NCBI GenBank assembly: GCA_910588595.1
Contig: CAJUQU010000027.1
Coordinates: 1-23,267, forward strand
From: an uncultured Lachnospiraceae bacterium
GTDB taxonomy: Bacteria > Bacillota_A > Clostridia > Lachnospirales > Lachnospiraceae
DNA: 23,267 nucleotides
Reading direction: 5' to 3'
Notes under the pieces: model-generated
The model's database searches: none
What the model saw: the letters and a program-made list of their open reading frames with translations, nothing else
What the model was told of the DNA's origin: nothing
In this document: positions 10,001 to 15,143 of the stretch, piece by piece
How the letters are laid out: each line of letters starts with the position of its first letter
Position numbering within the stretch: the stretch's first letter is position 1
Made by a program: the position numbers and the translations under genes

Positions 10001-11312
10001 ATTCCTCAATCGAGAAAAGCATCTCCGTTCTGCTTTTCTTCCATATTACAATCGGCAGACTGTCTTTCAAAAACTCCGTTACCTGCCAATAAAACCTGCA
10101 AAACTCACTTTGTTCGAGCTTATACGCCGCCGCAATCAGCTTCTTTTTCGGGGAGTGCTTTTGAATGGCTGACAAAATCCGCTTCAGATAAGAGTCTTTC
10201 TCTAACTGCCTGATCACCTCTTTGCACTGGGCTTTTTCACATTCTCTAAAATGCGCAATTAATTCTGGTTTCTCCTGCCAGATCAACCGTTCTGCCATCG
10301 TCTGGTACTCAGTTTCTAGCAGTGAATCCAATAACTCTTTTTCCTGATTCTGAACACTTTGATCATGGACTCTTAACGTGTCACCCTCAAACTGGTGTTC
10401 TGCATATTCAATCCGCTCCCACACCTGCTGCAGTGCCCCTGACTCCATCTGATCAATATGATGAAGCATTTCCGTTCTGCTTTCTTTCCATAGCACAACC
10501 TTCGGCATGACCTCATCAAGCTTCATCACTTGATGATAAAACAGACAAAATTCCCTCAGTCCCAGTTTCTGCGCAGCTGTGATTAATTTTTCCTTCACGG
10601 ACTGGGCCGGAATCCATGATAAAATCTGTCCTATTTCCGTATTTTTTTCCAATTCCCTGACAACATATCCGCACTGAGCTTCATCCCATTCATTCAGCTG
10701 TCCGATGAGCGCTGGTTTGTCCTGCCAGATCAGCTCTTCTGTGAGCAGATGATACTCTGTCTCTGTTAAGGAATTGACAAAATCTCTTTGCACCATCCGC
10801 AGTGTATTGATAGAATGCACTGTCAGGCGCTCCCGCAGCTTCTCAGAAAAAAGAGAAAGCAGACGATACTCCTCCTTTTGCTTTTCGATCGCCAGATTCG
10901 TCTTCTGCCAGCCCTGATAACGCTTGTTATCTTCCCCGATCTGCTCTAACAGCATAAAATACTGTCTCACAGTCCGGTACATCACAGGATCCGCACTCTT
11001 TAACTGTACAGCATAATACCGCTCCGTTCTCCGCAGACTGCTCTCCATCTGCTTCTGACCAAACTTCACCACCGCAGGGTACTGGATCAGGTTCAGCTGC
11101 ATCATTTTATTCTTTAAGAGCAATTGGAGCAGCAGCTGGATCCGTTCCGGCTGCTTTTCCATCTCCGCTGGTCCGCCTTTTAGATAAACCAGCTCGATCC
11201 TGCCATATTCCGGCGAAGATACAGGCACATACTTATCCCATAACCGCTGCAGTATATCTTGTCTGATATGAAGCTGTATTTTTTGTGAAAAAGGTTTCCG
11301 TAATTTTATCAT
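7071..11312 (-). CDS. 1413-residue repeat-rich helical protein in the tape-measure position (function unproven)
   Basis: No catalytic motif, signal peptide or membrane segment is visible. The protein is rich in Q, E, L and K and appears almost wholly helical. It contains a tandem duplication of about 128 residues (about 178-305 and 326-454), two arrays of 12-residue repeats (about 737-836 and 1001-1070), and two copies of a conserved block SYR-x-LWEWGE-x-LL-x-HPE (about 847-863 and 1074-1090). Each of these is followed by a related helical module (about 906-968 and 1125-1187). A coiled coil ends the protein (about 1338-1413). Sheath, tube, chaperone-like, this gene, LysM, hub, spike, gp25, J is the order of myophage tail operons such as PBSX, where this slot holds the tape measure. 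That role is inferred from synteny alone; a scaffold or internal payload is also possible. The ATG follows the tube-2 stop by 17 bases with a weak ribosome-binding site. Confidence 0.85.
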   Translation of the reverse strand: MIKLRKPFSQKIQLHIRQDILQRLWDKYVPVSSPEYGRIELVYLKGGPAEMEKQPERIQLLLQLLLKNKMMQLNLIQYPAVVKFGQKQMESSLRRTERYYAVQLKSADPVMYRTVRQYFMLLEQIGEDNKRYQGWQKTNLAIEKQKEEYRLLSLFSEKLRERLTVHSINTLRMVQRDFVNSLTETEYHLLTEELIWQDKPALIGQLNEWDEAQCGYVVRELEKNTEIGQILSWIPAQSVKEKLITAAQKLGLREFCLFYHQVMKLDEVMPKVVLWKESRTEMLHHIDQMESGALQQVWERIEYAEHQFEGDTLRVHDQSVQNQEKELLDSLLETEYQTMAERLIWQEKPELIAHFRECEKAQCKEVIRQLEKDSYLKRILSAIQKHSPKKKLIAAAYKLEQSEFCRFYWQVTEFLKDSLPIVIWKKSRTEMLFSIEELSEYGLQQVWNQMQAAEPAQGLKAVFVEKMLHLQEQYQQKKGGDFHEQIDALLKESDLAGIADLVNLAQLTQENDTVEYAELSVSADGERRQLVLREEADQVLRYLEHECAMRRDKIEQQQMQAARTYQEVYHQIIQTEESMERQQENAAQAVKQLFRQQYQEPLTEAEIQAIYEWSQVFQNVYLAQQGQTGIETDFPEESAFSSEQSELIPVFEKMNQYITDPHMKEQHAAVERLILRRQEALPKDERVQQLLTYIETLEEQQRDKFIHALADMVQLSVQLSFRQKAAAPFEVQEPAKKQLLETKDQEFARELLWVEDREFARKLLWLDDWELAKSLVQLEDTKLAKRLLALEDIELVRRFVQLEDTELAGRLLALEDQEFVRKLLQTGTRAFGEKLLQDSGGQLMDVSYRSLWEWGETLLFHPEQEDADILSYSQQDAFSSEADKAQQIDVQTQMIRRQIEMAKDRNRLQSLIRQINHQADLQLVYTDALLRVPQVQTLLQYAQQLDETQYGMLVKELAQITKLQKLSYEEPETNAGIDNDHGDSSELLMQGDAFESGREPLHKLRTEDKKLIGELLQIEDREYAERLLQEGDRELIEKFLRLENKEFAEKLLRINDKEVVEKLLQDTDRASQTSYRDLWEWGEALLLHPEDQKVAASFSLDYNSSDFNASDISDAQQTQAVHQKNHLQSLIGQINRQADVKLVYTDEQLRMPQIQSLLQYVRQLDVKQYGAFVKELAQIMMVQKLSQIEMKTEFSSDQIIEPMRLSPEAVSLEQENVSYDELVRLAENYESSRRLAHYKNLRTIEQKLFPQTYTNRQQAEGISSVENAAQRTAVYSLILDSTEPYEQGFNETGISESTFLPYEDTASEYVQIHPYEGNYQESSYQPHELEYSVQKASVSEEEQQRSQLRMQQETAHLRSVQDELDKKLKEVEHQLKKVEGSTKAKEDVKTFAEQVKRQLYEELHVEKLRRGLI
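8103..8312 (-). repeat. Second array of 12-residue repeats
   Basis: This second, more diverged array encodes about six units: HKLRTEDKKLIG, ELLQIEDREYAE, RLLQEGDRELIE, KFLRLENKEFAE, KLLRINDKEVVE and KLLQDTDRA. The D/E pair and the LL positions stay in register with array 1. It leads into the second WEWGE block, so array plus block plus helical module form one large duplicated unit of the 1413-residue protein. Confidence 0.85.
8805..9104 (-). repeat. Coding array of eight or so 12-residue (36-base) repeats, array 1
   Basis: These bases encode consecutive 12-residue units of the form RxLLxLEDxELA, for example RELLWVEDREFA, RKLLWLDDWELA, KSLVQLEDTKLA, KRLLALEDIELV, RRFVQLEDTELA and GRLLALEDQEFV. 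The middle units alternate as a 24-residue super-repeat (LVQLEDTKLAKR then LLALEDIELVRR, repeated as FVQLEDTELAGR then LLALEDQEFVRK). The DNA is also very similar, with the string TCTTCTAGC recurring at 36- and 72-base steps on the plus strand. That points to recent tandem duplication. Confidence 0.9.
9951..10781 (-). repeat. Tandem duplication of an approximately 128-residue helical module
   Basis: Residues about 178-305 and 326-454 of the 1413-residue protein align over their whole length. Copy 1 has ETEYHLL-x-EELIWQDKPALI, EKLITAAQKL, REFCLFYHQV, LWKESRTEMLHHI and GALQQVWERI. Copy 2 has ETEYQTM-x-ERLIWQEKPELI, KKLIAAAYKL, SEFCRFYWQV, IWKKSRTEMLFSI and YGLQQVWNQM. The shared KSRTEML and LQQVW strings make the homology clear by eye. 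Confidence 0.85.
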
Positions 11313-11329
11313 GTTCTTTATCGTAATTC

Positions 11330-11770
11330 TTATAACCCAAGTTTATTAATCGTTTCTGTTAATCCATTATGAGAAATCTCCACTTTCTTGATCAGCAAGC
11401 CGCTGCTTGTCGCATCAAGCGTATCGATCTCCCATTTCGTCACTATTCCCCAATTCGCCTGATAAGTCGCCGTGGGAACCATTCCCTTCTCCGACATTAC
11501 CATGATAATGATGCCTCTCGTCAATTCATATCCTGCCGTCAGGGTAGTGCGGGTCAGTTCCCCGCTGGCAATGCCGTATTCTAGGATCAGCTTGTCCATT
11601 GACTGTCTGGGCTTGGGAAGATAGTGAACACTGTCGTTCACTCCGCCTTCGACTACAGTCTCAAACTCCATTGTAGTTGATATATTGGAAACTTTTGAAA
11701 ATCCAAGCGGCATCCCGTTTAAGATCACCCTGAATTTCGTGCGCTTTGCAAGATTATTCCACGCTGCCAT
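11330..11770 (-). CDS. CIS tube protein 2 (gp19 / Afp5-like)
   Basis: This 146-residue protein belongs to the T4 gp19-type tail-tube family. It shows RTKFRVILNG-x-PLGFSKVSNI (about residues 10-29), a central LPKPRQSMDKLILEYGIASGE region, and the terminal strand pair LLIKKVEISHNGLTETI that pairs subunits between rings. It is clearly related to, but diverged from, the first tube protein. The second tube paralogue in eCIS probably forms the first ring on the baseplate. GAGGTG lies five bases before the ATG, and the string GTGAAGAGATGGC at the start is shared with tube 1. A 127-base gap upstream holds the duplicated leader element. Confidence 0.92.
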   Translation of the reverse strand: MAAWNNLAKRTKFRVILNGMPLGFSKVSNISTTMEFETVVEGGVNDSVHYLPKPRQSMDKLILEYGIASGELTRTTLTAGYELTRGIIIMVMSEKGMVPTATYQANWGIVTKWEIDTLDATSSGLLIKKVEISHNGLTETINKLGL

Positions 11771-11790
11771 CTCTCTTCACCTCTATATAA

Positions 11791-11846
11791 GAATCTGCAG
11801 GAAAATAACCAATGCAGTCTGCGCAGGATATTTTTCTACAGCTCCT
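11791..11846 (-). repeat. Duplicated 56-base leader element, copy A
   Basis: This matches 14865-14920 at 49 of 56 bases without gaps. It ends 20 bases before the tube-2 start codon. Read as RNA in the operon direction, its ends (AGGAGCTGTAG and CTGCAGATTCT) can pair as an imperfect stem of 11 positions. The difference from copy B in the outer arm (TTCT instead of TCCT) keeps pairing as a G-U. It could be a leader or processing structure, or a protein-binding site; the sequence does not decide which. Confidence 0.75.
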
Positions 11847-11873
11847 AACATCATTTGCCGATAACAAATATGG

Positions 11874-11895
11874 AAATGTTTTGTTGTAAACATTT
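11874..11895. repeat. 8-bp inverted repeat behind the DUF6760-type gene
   Basis: AAATGTTT and AAACATTT are perfect inverted arms separated by six bases, starting 3 bases after the stop of the 59-residue gene. No uridine run follows in the operon direction, so it is not a clear terminator. On the minus strand a weak promoter-like pair (TTTACA, 18 bases, TGTTAT) overlaps it and could give extra transcription of the tube-2 gene. Confidence 0.5.
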
Positions 11896-11897
11896 GT

Positions 11898-12077
11898 TTA
11901 TATCTTAAAAATATCGTTTTTGGGCGGTTCATGACTGACTTTCCGATTGATCTCCGATATTTCCCTGCACCAGCGCAGCCGCTCTCTATGCGGAAGATTC
12001 AGCACGTCCTCCCGGCTCCAGTGTACATAATAGGCGATAAAAGCCGCCTCCTCATAAATCTTATCTGCCGGATACAT
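11898..12077 (-). CDS. Small DUF6760-type eCIS protein, 59 residues
   Basis: The 60-codon frame starts at ATG 12075-12077, two bases after the stop of the preceding gene, and ends with TAA at 11898-11900. The product begins MYPADKIYEEAAFIAYYVHW and continues SREDVLNLPHRERLRWCREI and SEINRKV. The order YPADxIYEE, A-x-IAYYxHW, L-x-LPHRERxRW matches my knowledge of DUF6760, a small protein family found in eCIS clusters between the assembly protein and the tube or LysM genes (the position of Afp6). Its molecular role is not established. Tight spacing on both sides of the start supports it as a real gene despite its size. Confidence 0.85.
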   Translation of the reverse strand: MYPADKIYEEAAFIAYYVHWSREDVLNLPHRERLRWCREISEINRKVSHEPPKNDIFKI

Positions 12078-12079
12078 AT

Positions 12080-12448
12080 TTATGGCCCGGCTTCCATAAA
12101 ATTTACGGGCACATTGATCTCCTCCCCACAGTGTGGACAGACTGTTTTGTACGATGGTACCTCCGCCTGATTGACCCGCTCATACAGATCCTGGAGATAG
12201 GCAAGATCCGCCGTATATAATCCCTCGATCACTTTTGTGTCCACCGCAGGCATTGTTCCCAGACTCGTGATCACGCGAGACAATAGAATGATCACAAGAT
12301 AGCCGGGATTCTGCTGTACTCTTGGATCGCGCAGCGGTATAATCTCATCTGCCGCTGTGGCAAGACGCATCCTTCCTTCTTTGTGAAGGTTTCCATCCCG
12401 ATCGACATACCCTCTAGGCAGAACAAAAGAAAACTCTGTGTCAAACAT
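12080..12448 (-). CDS. T4-baseplate/tail-assembly-like protein with CxxC motif
   Basis: The 122-residue protein has a strongly patterned sequence: FSFVLPRGYVDRDGNLHKEG (about residues 7-26), MRLATAADEIIPLRDPRVQQ (27-46), NPGYLVIILLSRVITSLG (47-64) and YTADLAYLQDLYERVNQ. This pattern belongs to a T4-baseplate/phage tail-assembly-like family present in most eCIS clusters. The C-terminal tail contains CPHCGEE (about 106-112), a CxxC pair that could bind half a zinc site. By position (after tube 1, before the tape-measure slot) it matches tail-assembly chaperones such as XkdN of PBSX. Whether it is in the mature particle or only helps assembly cannot be read from sequence. Confidence 0.8.
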   Translation of the reverse strand: MFDTEFSFVLPRGYVDRDGNLHKEGRMRLATAADEIIPLRDPRVQQNPGYLVIILLSRVITSLGTMPAVDTKVIEGLYTADLAYLQDLYERVNQAEVPSYKTVCPHCGEEINVPVNFMEAGP

Positions 12449-12472
12449 CTACTGCTTCTCCCTGTTTTTCTG

Positions 12473-12506
12473 TCAGCTCCGGACAGCTGTACGCTTCCGG
12501 AGCTGA
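12473..12506 (-). repeat. Perfect 11-bp hairpin after the tube-1 gene
   Basis: The arms TCAGCTCCGGA and TCCGGAGCTGA are perfectly complementary, with a 12-base loop that can form three further pairs. The hairpin lies 17 bases after the tube-1 stop and 25 bases before the next start. In the operon direction it is followed by CAGAAAAACA with no uridine run. It is more likely an mRNA-stabilising or partial-attenuation hairpin that raises tube and sheath output above downstream genes than a full terminator. Confidence 0.8.
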
Positions 12507-12522
12507 ATTATACATATTGCTC

Positions 12523-12948
12523 TTAAGAAACTCTCGTCATACCTTCATGGGCAATCTCAATCGACTCAATGGCAACCTCCGAGGTCAACGCATTGAAATC
12601 CGGCGCTGTATACTTTGCCGGCCATGCATTGATCACCTGCCATGACGCTGTCGCTGTCTCTGTCTCGTCCAAGATTGTAATCGTGATGGTCTTGCGCTCT
12701 ACTTCGCCTTCCACACCTGCGATCATCCACTCGTACATTACCATGGAATCTGCCACGCCCTGTTTTAAGGTTATATTTCCGTATTTCTTCAATCCCGGAA
12801 GTTTCATCGGCGTCTGAACCATATCGCCCTCGCGGTATTCGATCACATCGATCGAAGCATCAAATCCAGATGCCTCTGAAAAACCTCCGGCCTCTAAACC
12901 ATCTATTTCCACCTTGTATCTAAATTTTGCATATGGGGTACTAGCCAT
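12523..12948 (-). CDS. CIS tube protein 1 (gp19 / Afp1-like)
   Basis: The 141-residue protein is the probable main inner-tube subunit. Family hallmarks are PYAKFRYKVEIDGLEAGGFS (residues 5-24), the EYREGDMVQTPMKLPGLKKY loop (about 37-56), NITLKQGVADS (58-68) and the C-terminal strand SEVAIESIEIAHEGM (about 124-138). The sheath gene ends 39 bases upstream and GGAAGGAG precedes the start, although the spacing to the ATG is long. Tube 2 lies about 0.75 kb downstream, separated by the assembly-like and DUF6760-type genes. Confidence 0.95.
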   Translation of the reverse strand: MASTPYAKFRYKVEIDGLEAGGFSEASGFDASIDVIEYREGDMVQTPMKLPGLKKYGNITLKQGVADSMVMYEWMIAGVEGEVERKTITITILDETETATASWQVINAWPAKYTAPDFNALTSEVAIESIEIAHEGMTRVS

Positions 12949-12987
12949 CTCTTCACTACGCTCCTTCCTTTATTTTTATCTGACATC

Positions 12988-14724
12988 CTATACGGAATCG
13001 CCTGTCTTCTGCGAAATTCTAAAGATTACAAATTCAGCCGGCTTCACTGGTGCTACGCCGATCACACACACAAGTCTTCCATTGTCAATGTCATCCTGAC
13101 TCATGGTATTTCTGCCGCAGTCAACGAAAAATGCTTCCGACGGCGCAGATCCTGCAAGCGCTCCGCCTCTCCAAAGTCCTGTCAGGAATACATCGATTGT
13201 TCTCTTTACCCGCACCCACAAAACCTCATCATTGGGCTCAAATACTGCCCAGTTTGTGTTGGCTTTGATGCTCTCCTCAATAAAGATAAACAGACGACGC
13301 ACGTTAATGTATTTCCAGCTTGGGTCGCTGCTGGCTGTCCGCGCACCCCAGACACGGATTCCCTGTCCTGGGAAAGATCGGATCAGATTCACGCCCTTCG
13401 GATTCAGAATGTCCTGCTCGCCCTTGTTGAACTGGCAGTCTAATCCCACACATGCACGCACTGTCTCATTGGCAGGCGCCTTATGTACCCCCCTCGAATT
13501 GTCGCTGCGCGCATAAATTCCGATCACGGAGCCTGATGGCGGAATCGCGATATTTCTCTTATCCAACGGGTCAAACACCTCTAACCAAGGGTGATACATC
13601 GCTGCATAATTGCTGTCCACGATCTCTCTGTGGGCAATGATGTCGTCCATCTTCTTTGCATCCCGCGGCATATCCAGCACCGCAAACCGGCTCGCAAGAT
13701 TCTCACAATGAGCAACCAACATCAGCTGCACATTCGGATCTACCACTCCTGGCACCGCCATAATCGAAACATTGTCATTGTCCAGAAATGCCTGGATACC
13801 GGTCCTCTTTCCTGCGCCCTTATCTGTACCGATAAAATCAGCCGCACTGATGTTCGCAACAGAACCATTGCTTCCGCCCTTCAATGAAACGACACAGAAA
13901 GCTTTCTCCGGGTCCGTCCCGGCAATCTCGTCAAAGGGTGCAACAGCCTCGCTGCTCTTCTCTCCGACATACTCTGCAACGATCAGATCAGACTTTGCAG
14001 TTTTCTTCTCAATATAGTTCGGAATGGATACATTAAAGGAAAGATTTTCATAAAATTCTACAATATCATCATACTTGACTTCCAGATTGAACTCGCAAGT
14101 AGAAATCACTTTTGATGGCAGCAGATTCTTGTCGACAACATCCTCCTCAAACTCTTTCTCGAAGACAATGATATTGTCCTGACTCTTTACGACACGATTG
14201 TATACAACATTTGTCATGTCCTTATATACAACCACATCTCCCTCATTAAATCCTGCCGAATTTTTGACTGCATACTGCTTTCCGTCCGCTGTCTGAAGCT
14301 CCTCTAAAATCTGTGTCTTTGCCTTGCTTGCAGGTGTCACTACTATGCTCATGTTGTTTCCCCATAAGCCTGGATTCTTTGCCCGGATCTGCAACACTGC
14401 ATCGGAAAGCGGAGCCGTCCCCATCGCAGCCTTCGCGTCGCTTGGCGCCACACGGGAAATATAACATCTAGACCCCCCGTTTACAAAAAAGTGCTCCACT
14501 GCATAGGAAAGAAAACGATACTCCCCAAATTCATTCTCAGAGAGATACCCTCCAAATTTCCTCTTGAAATCCGCAAAATTGGTAACAAGCTGCGGCACAC
14601 CCTCTGCCGGACCTCTCTCCGCAAGACCGATAAAGCCGGCTGTACTTGTACTAACGCCTTCCATCGGCTTTCCGCCTGAGTCAAATTCCTCTACATATAC
14701 GCCTGGTGATAAATATTCAGCCAT
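12988..14724 (-). CDS. Contractile tail sheath protein
   Basis: The 578-residue protein forms the contractile outer sheath. The N-terminus, MAEYLSPGVYVEEFDSGG followed by TAGFIGLAERGP, is the classic sheath start that donates an extended strand to a neighbour. The C-terminal domain (about 455-578) carries KYINVRRLFIFIEESIKANT, WVRVKRTIDVFLTGLW, FFVDCGRNTMSQDDIDNGRL and PAEFVIFRI, which form the most conserved part of the family. A variable insertion (about 120-250) would face outward. Only one sheath gene is present, unlike the three of Afp. It is the first gene of the leftward operon. A GGAGG lies only three bases before its ATG, while a better AAGGAGG lies about 40 bases upstream in front of mini-ORFs. 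Confidence 0.95.
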   Translation of the reverse strand: MAEYLSPGVYVEEFDSGGKPMEGVSTSTAGFIGLAERGPAEGVPQLVTNFADFKRKFGGYLSENEFGEYRFLSYAVEHFFVNGGSRCYISRVAPSDAKAAMGTAPLSDAVLQIRAKNPGLWGNNMSIVVTPASKAKTQILEELQTADGKQYAVKNSAGFNEGDVVVYKDMTNVVYNRVVKSQDNIIVFEKEFEEDVVDKNLLPSKVISTCEFNLEVKYDDIVEFYENLSFNVSIPNYIEKKTAKSDLIVAEYVGEKSSEAVAPFDEIAGTDPEKAFCVVSLKGGSNGSVANISAADFIGTDKGAGKRTGIQAFLDNDNVSIMAVPGVVDPNVQLMLVAHCENLASRFAVLDMPRDAKKMDDIIAHREIVDSNYAAMYHPWLEVFDPLDKRNIAIPPSGSVIGIYARSDNSRGVHKAPANETVRACVGLDCQFNKGEQDILNPKGVNLIRSFPGQGIRVWGARTASSDPSWKYINVRRLFIFIEESIKANTNWAVFEPNDEVLWVRVKRTIDVFLTGLWRGGALAGSAPSEAFFVDCGRNTMSQDDIDNGRLVCVIGVAPVKPAEFVIFRISQKTGDSV

Positions 14725-14772
14725 AATCCTCCAGCATCAGCAGCTCTTTGCCGCCAATGCCCTCTCCTCCTT
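14717..14772 (-). promoter_or_regulatory. Strong ribosome-binding site followed by two overlapping mini-ORFs leading into the sheath start
   Basis: AAGGAGG (14766-14772) is followed after eight bases by TTG (14755-14757), which opens a six-residue frame (M-A-A-K-S-C). That frame ends in TGATG, from which ATG opens a second six-residue frame (M-L-E-D-Y-G) whose TGA overlaps sheath codons 2-3. The sheath ATG itself has a GGAGG at only three bases. Ribosomes could therefore load upstream and reinitiate at the sheath gene. Translation of these peptides is inference. Confidence 0.45.
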
Positions 14773-14816
14773 TCTGTTTTAAAGTAAAATTCTTTTTCAC
14801 AACATGCTGTTTTTGT

Positions 14817-14845
14817 GTTACAGTGCAGCCTTGCCATACTGTAAC
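14817..14845. repeat. 8-bp inverted repeat in the sheath leader
   Basis: GTTACAGT and ACTGTAAC are perfect inverted arms 13 bases apart (centres 21 bases, two helical turns). Downstream of the likely leftward start site, it would be either an mRNA hairpin or an operator. Confidence 0.6.
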
Positions 14846-14864
14846 TCTCTGTACTTTACTCTTA

Positions 14865-14920
14865 GGATCTGCAGAAACATAACCGATGCAGTCTGCGCGG
14901 AATATTTTGCTACAGCTCCT
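14865..14920 (-). repeat. Duplicated 56-base leader element, copy B
   Basis: This matches copy A at 11791-11846 with seven substitutions and no gaps. In the sheath-operon direction it runs from AGGAGCTGTAG to CTGCAGATCC, and its ends can pair (AGGA/TCCT and CTGTAG/CTGCAG, with one mismatch and one G-U). It sits in the probable untranslated leader, 141 bases before the sheath start. Confidence 0.75.
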
Positions 14921-14953
14921 TAAGGTGCCTGTGCATCTTATGACAGCTCCTTA
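14912..14953. repeat. 11-bp direct repeats, 31 bases apart
   Basis: ACAGCTCCTTA occurs identically at 14912-14922 and 14943-14953 (centres three helical turns apart). ACAGCTCCT also occurs at 11839-11847 in front of tube 2. SARP regulators commonly bind short direct repeats, so these are candidate sites for the adjacent activator. They lie downstream of the proposed -10 box, which is unusual for activation. Confidence 0.5.
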
Positions 14954-14961
14954 CTTTTTCG

Positions 14962-14990
14962 ATTATAAAACACAATACTGAACAAAATTC
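14962..14990 (-). promoter_or_regulatory. Candidate promoter of the CIS structural operon
   Basis: On the minus strand a perfect TATAAT lies at 14962-14967. Seventeen bases upstream the -35 position (14985-14990) reads GAATTT, a poor match to TTGACA. This predicts a dependent promoter with a start near 14955 and a leader of about 230 bases before the sheath ATG. Confidence 0.5.
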
Positions 14991-15012
14991 TAAACAATCT
15001 CCCTGTTTAGAA
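14988..15012. promoter_or_regulatory. Operator-like perfect 9-bp inverted repeat between divergent promoters
   Basis: TTCTAAACA and TGTTTAGAA are perfect inverted arms with a 7-base spacer. The left arm overlaps the weak leftward -35 position. The half-site TCTAAAC recurs at 15094-15100 just after the rightward -10 box. The placement fits a regulator acting on both promoters. Confidence 0.55.
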
Positions 15013-15058
15013 ATCTTTTTCTGCAAATAATACCTCAAAAGATGCGATTTGTACCAAA

Positions 15059-15090
15059 TTGCTTTTTTTTCGCCAATAAAATTTTATAAT
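15059..15090 (+). promoter_or_regulatory. Candidate promoter of the regulator gene
   Basis: A perfect TATAAT lies at 15085-15090. The best -35-like string, TTGCTT (15059-15064), is 20 bases away, so the promoter is probably weak or regulated. The start of the transcript would be about 47 bases before the ATG at 15144. The intervening 8-T run may affect spacing. Together with the leftward signals this accounts for the 419-base gene-free region; nothing else was seen in it. Confidence 0.45.
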
Positions 15091-15143
15091 GACTCTAAAC
15101 TGACTATTCATAGGAAACCTTTTCAATACAGAAAGATATACAT

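Noticed and set aside
12473..12506. Full intrinsic terminator after tube 1
   Set aside because: The stem is perfect but the following bases are CAGAAAAACA in the transcript direction, with no uridine run, and the operon clearly continues.
1..14724. Complete prophage
   Set aside because: Only tail-type genes are present; no capsid, terminase, integrase, holin or endolysin is seen, and an eCIS-type ATPase and DUF6760-type protein are present. The left side is not visible, so this is not absolute.
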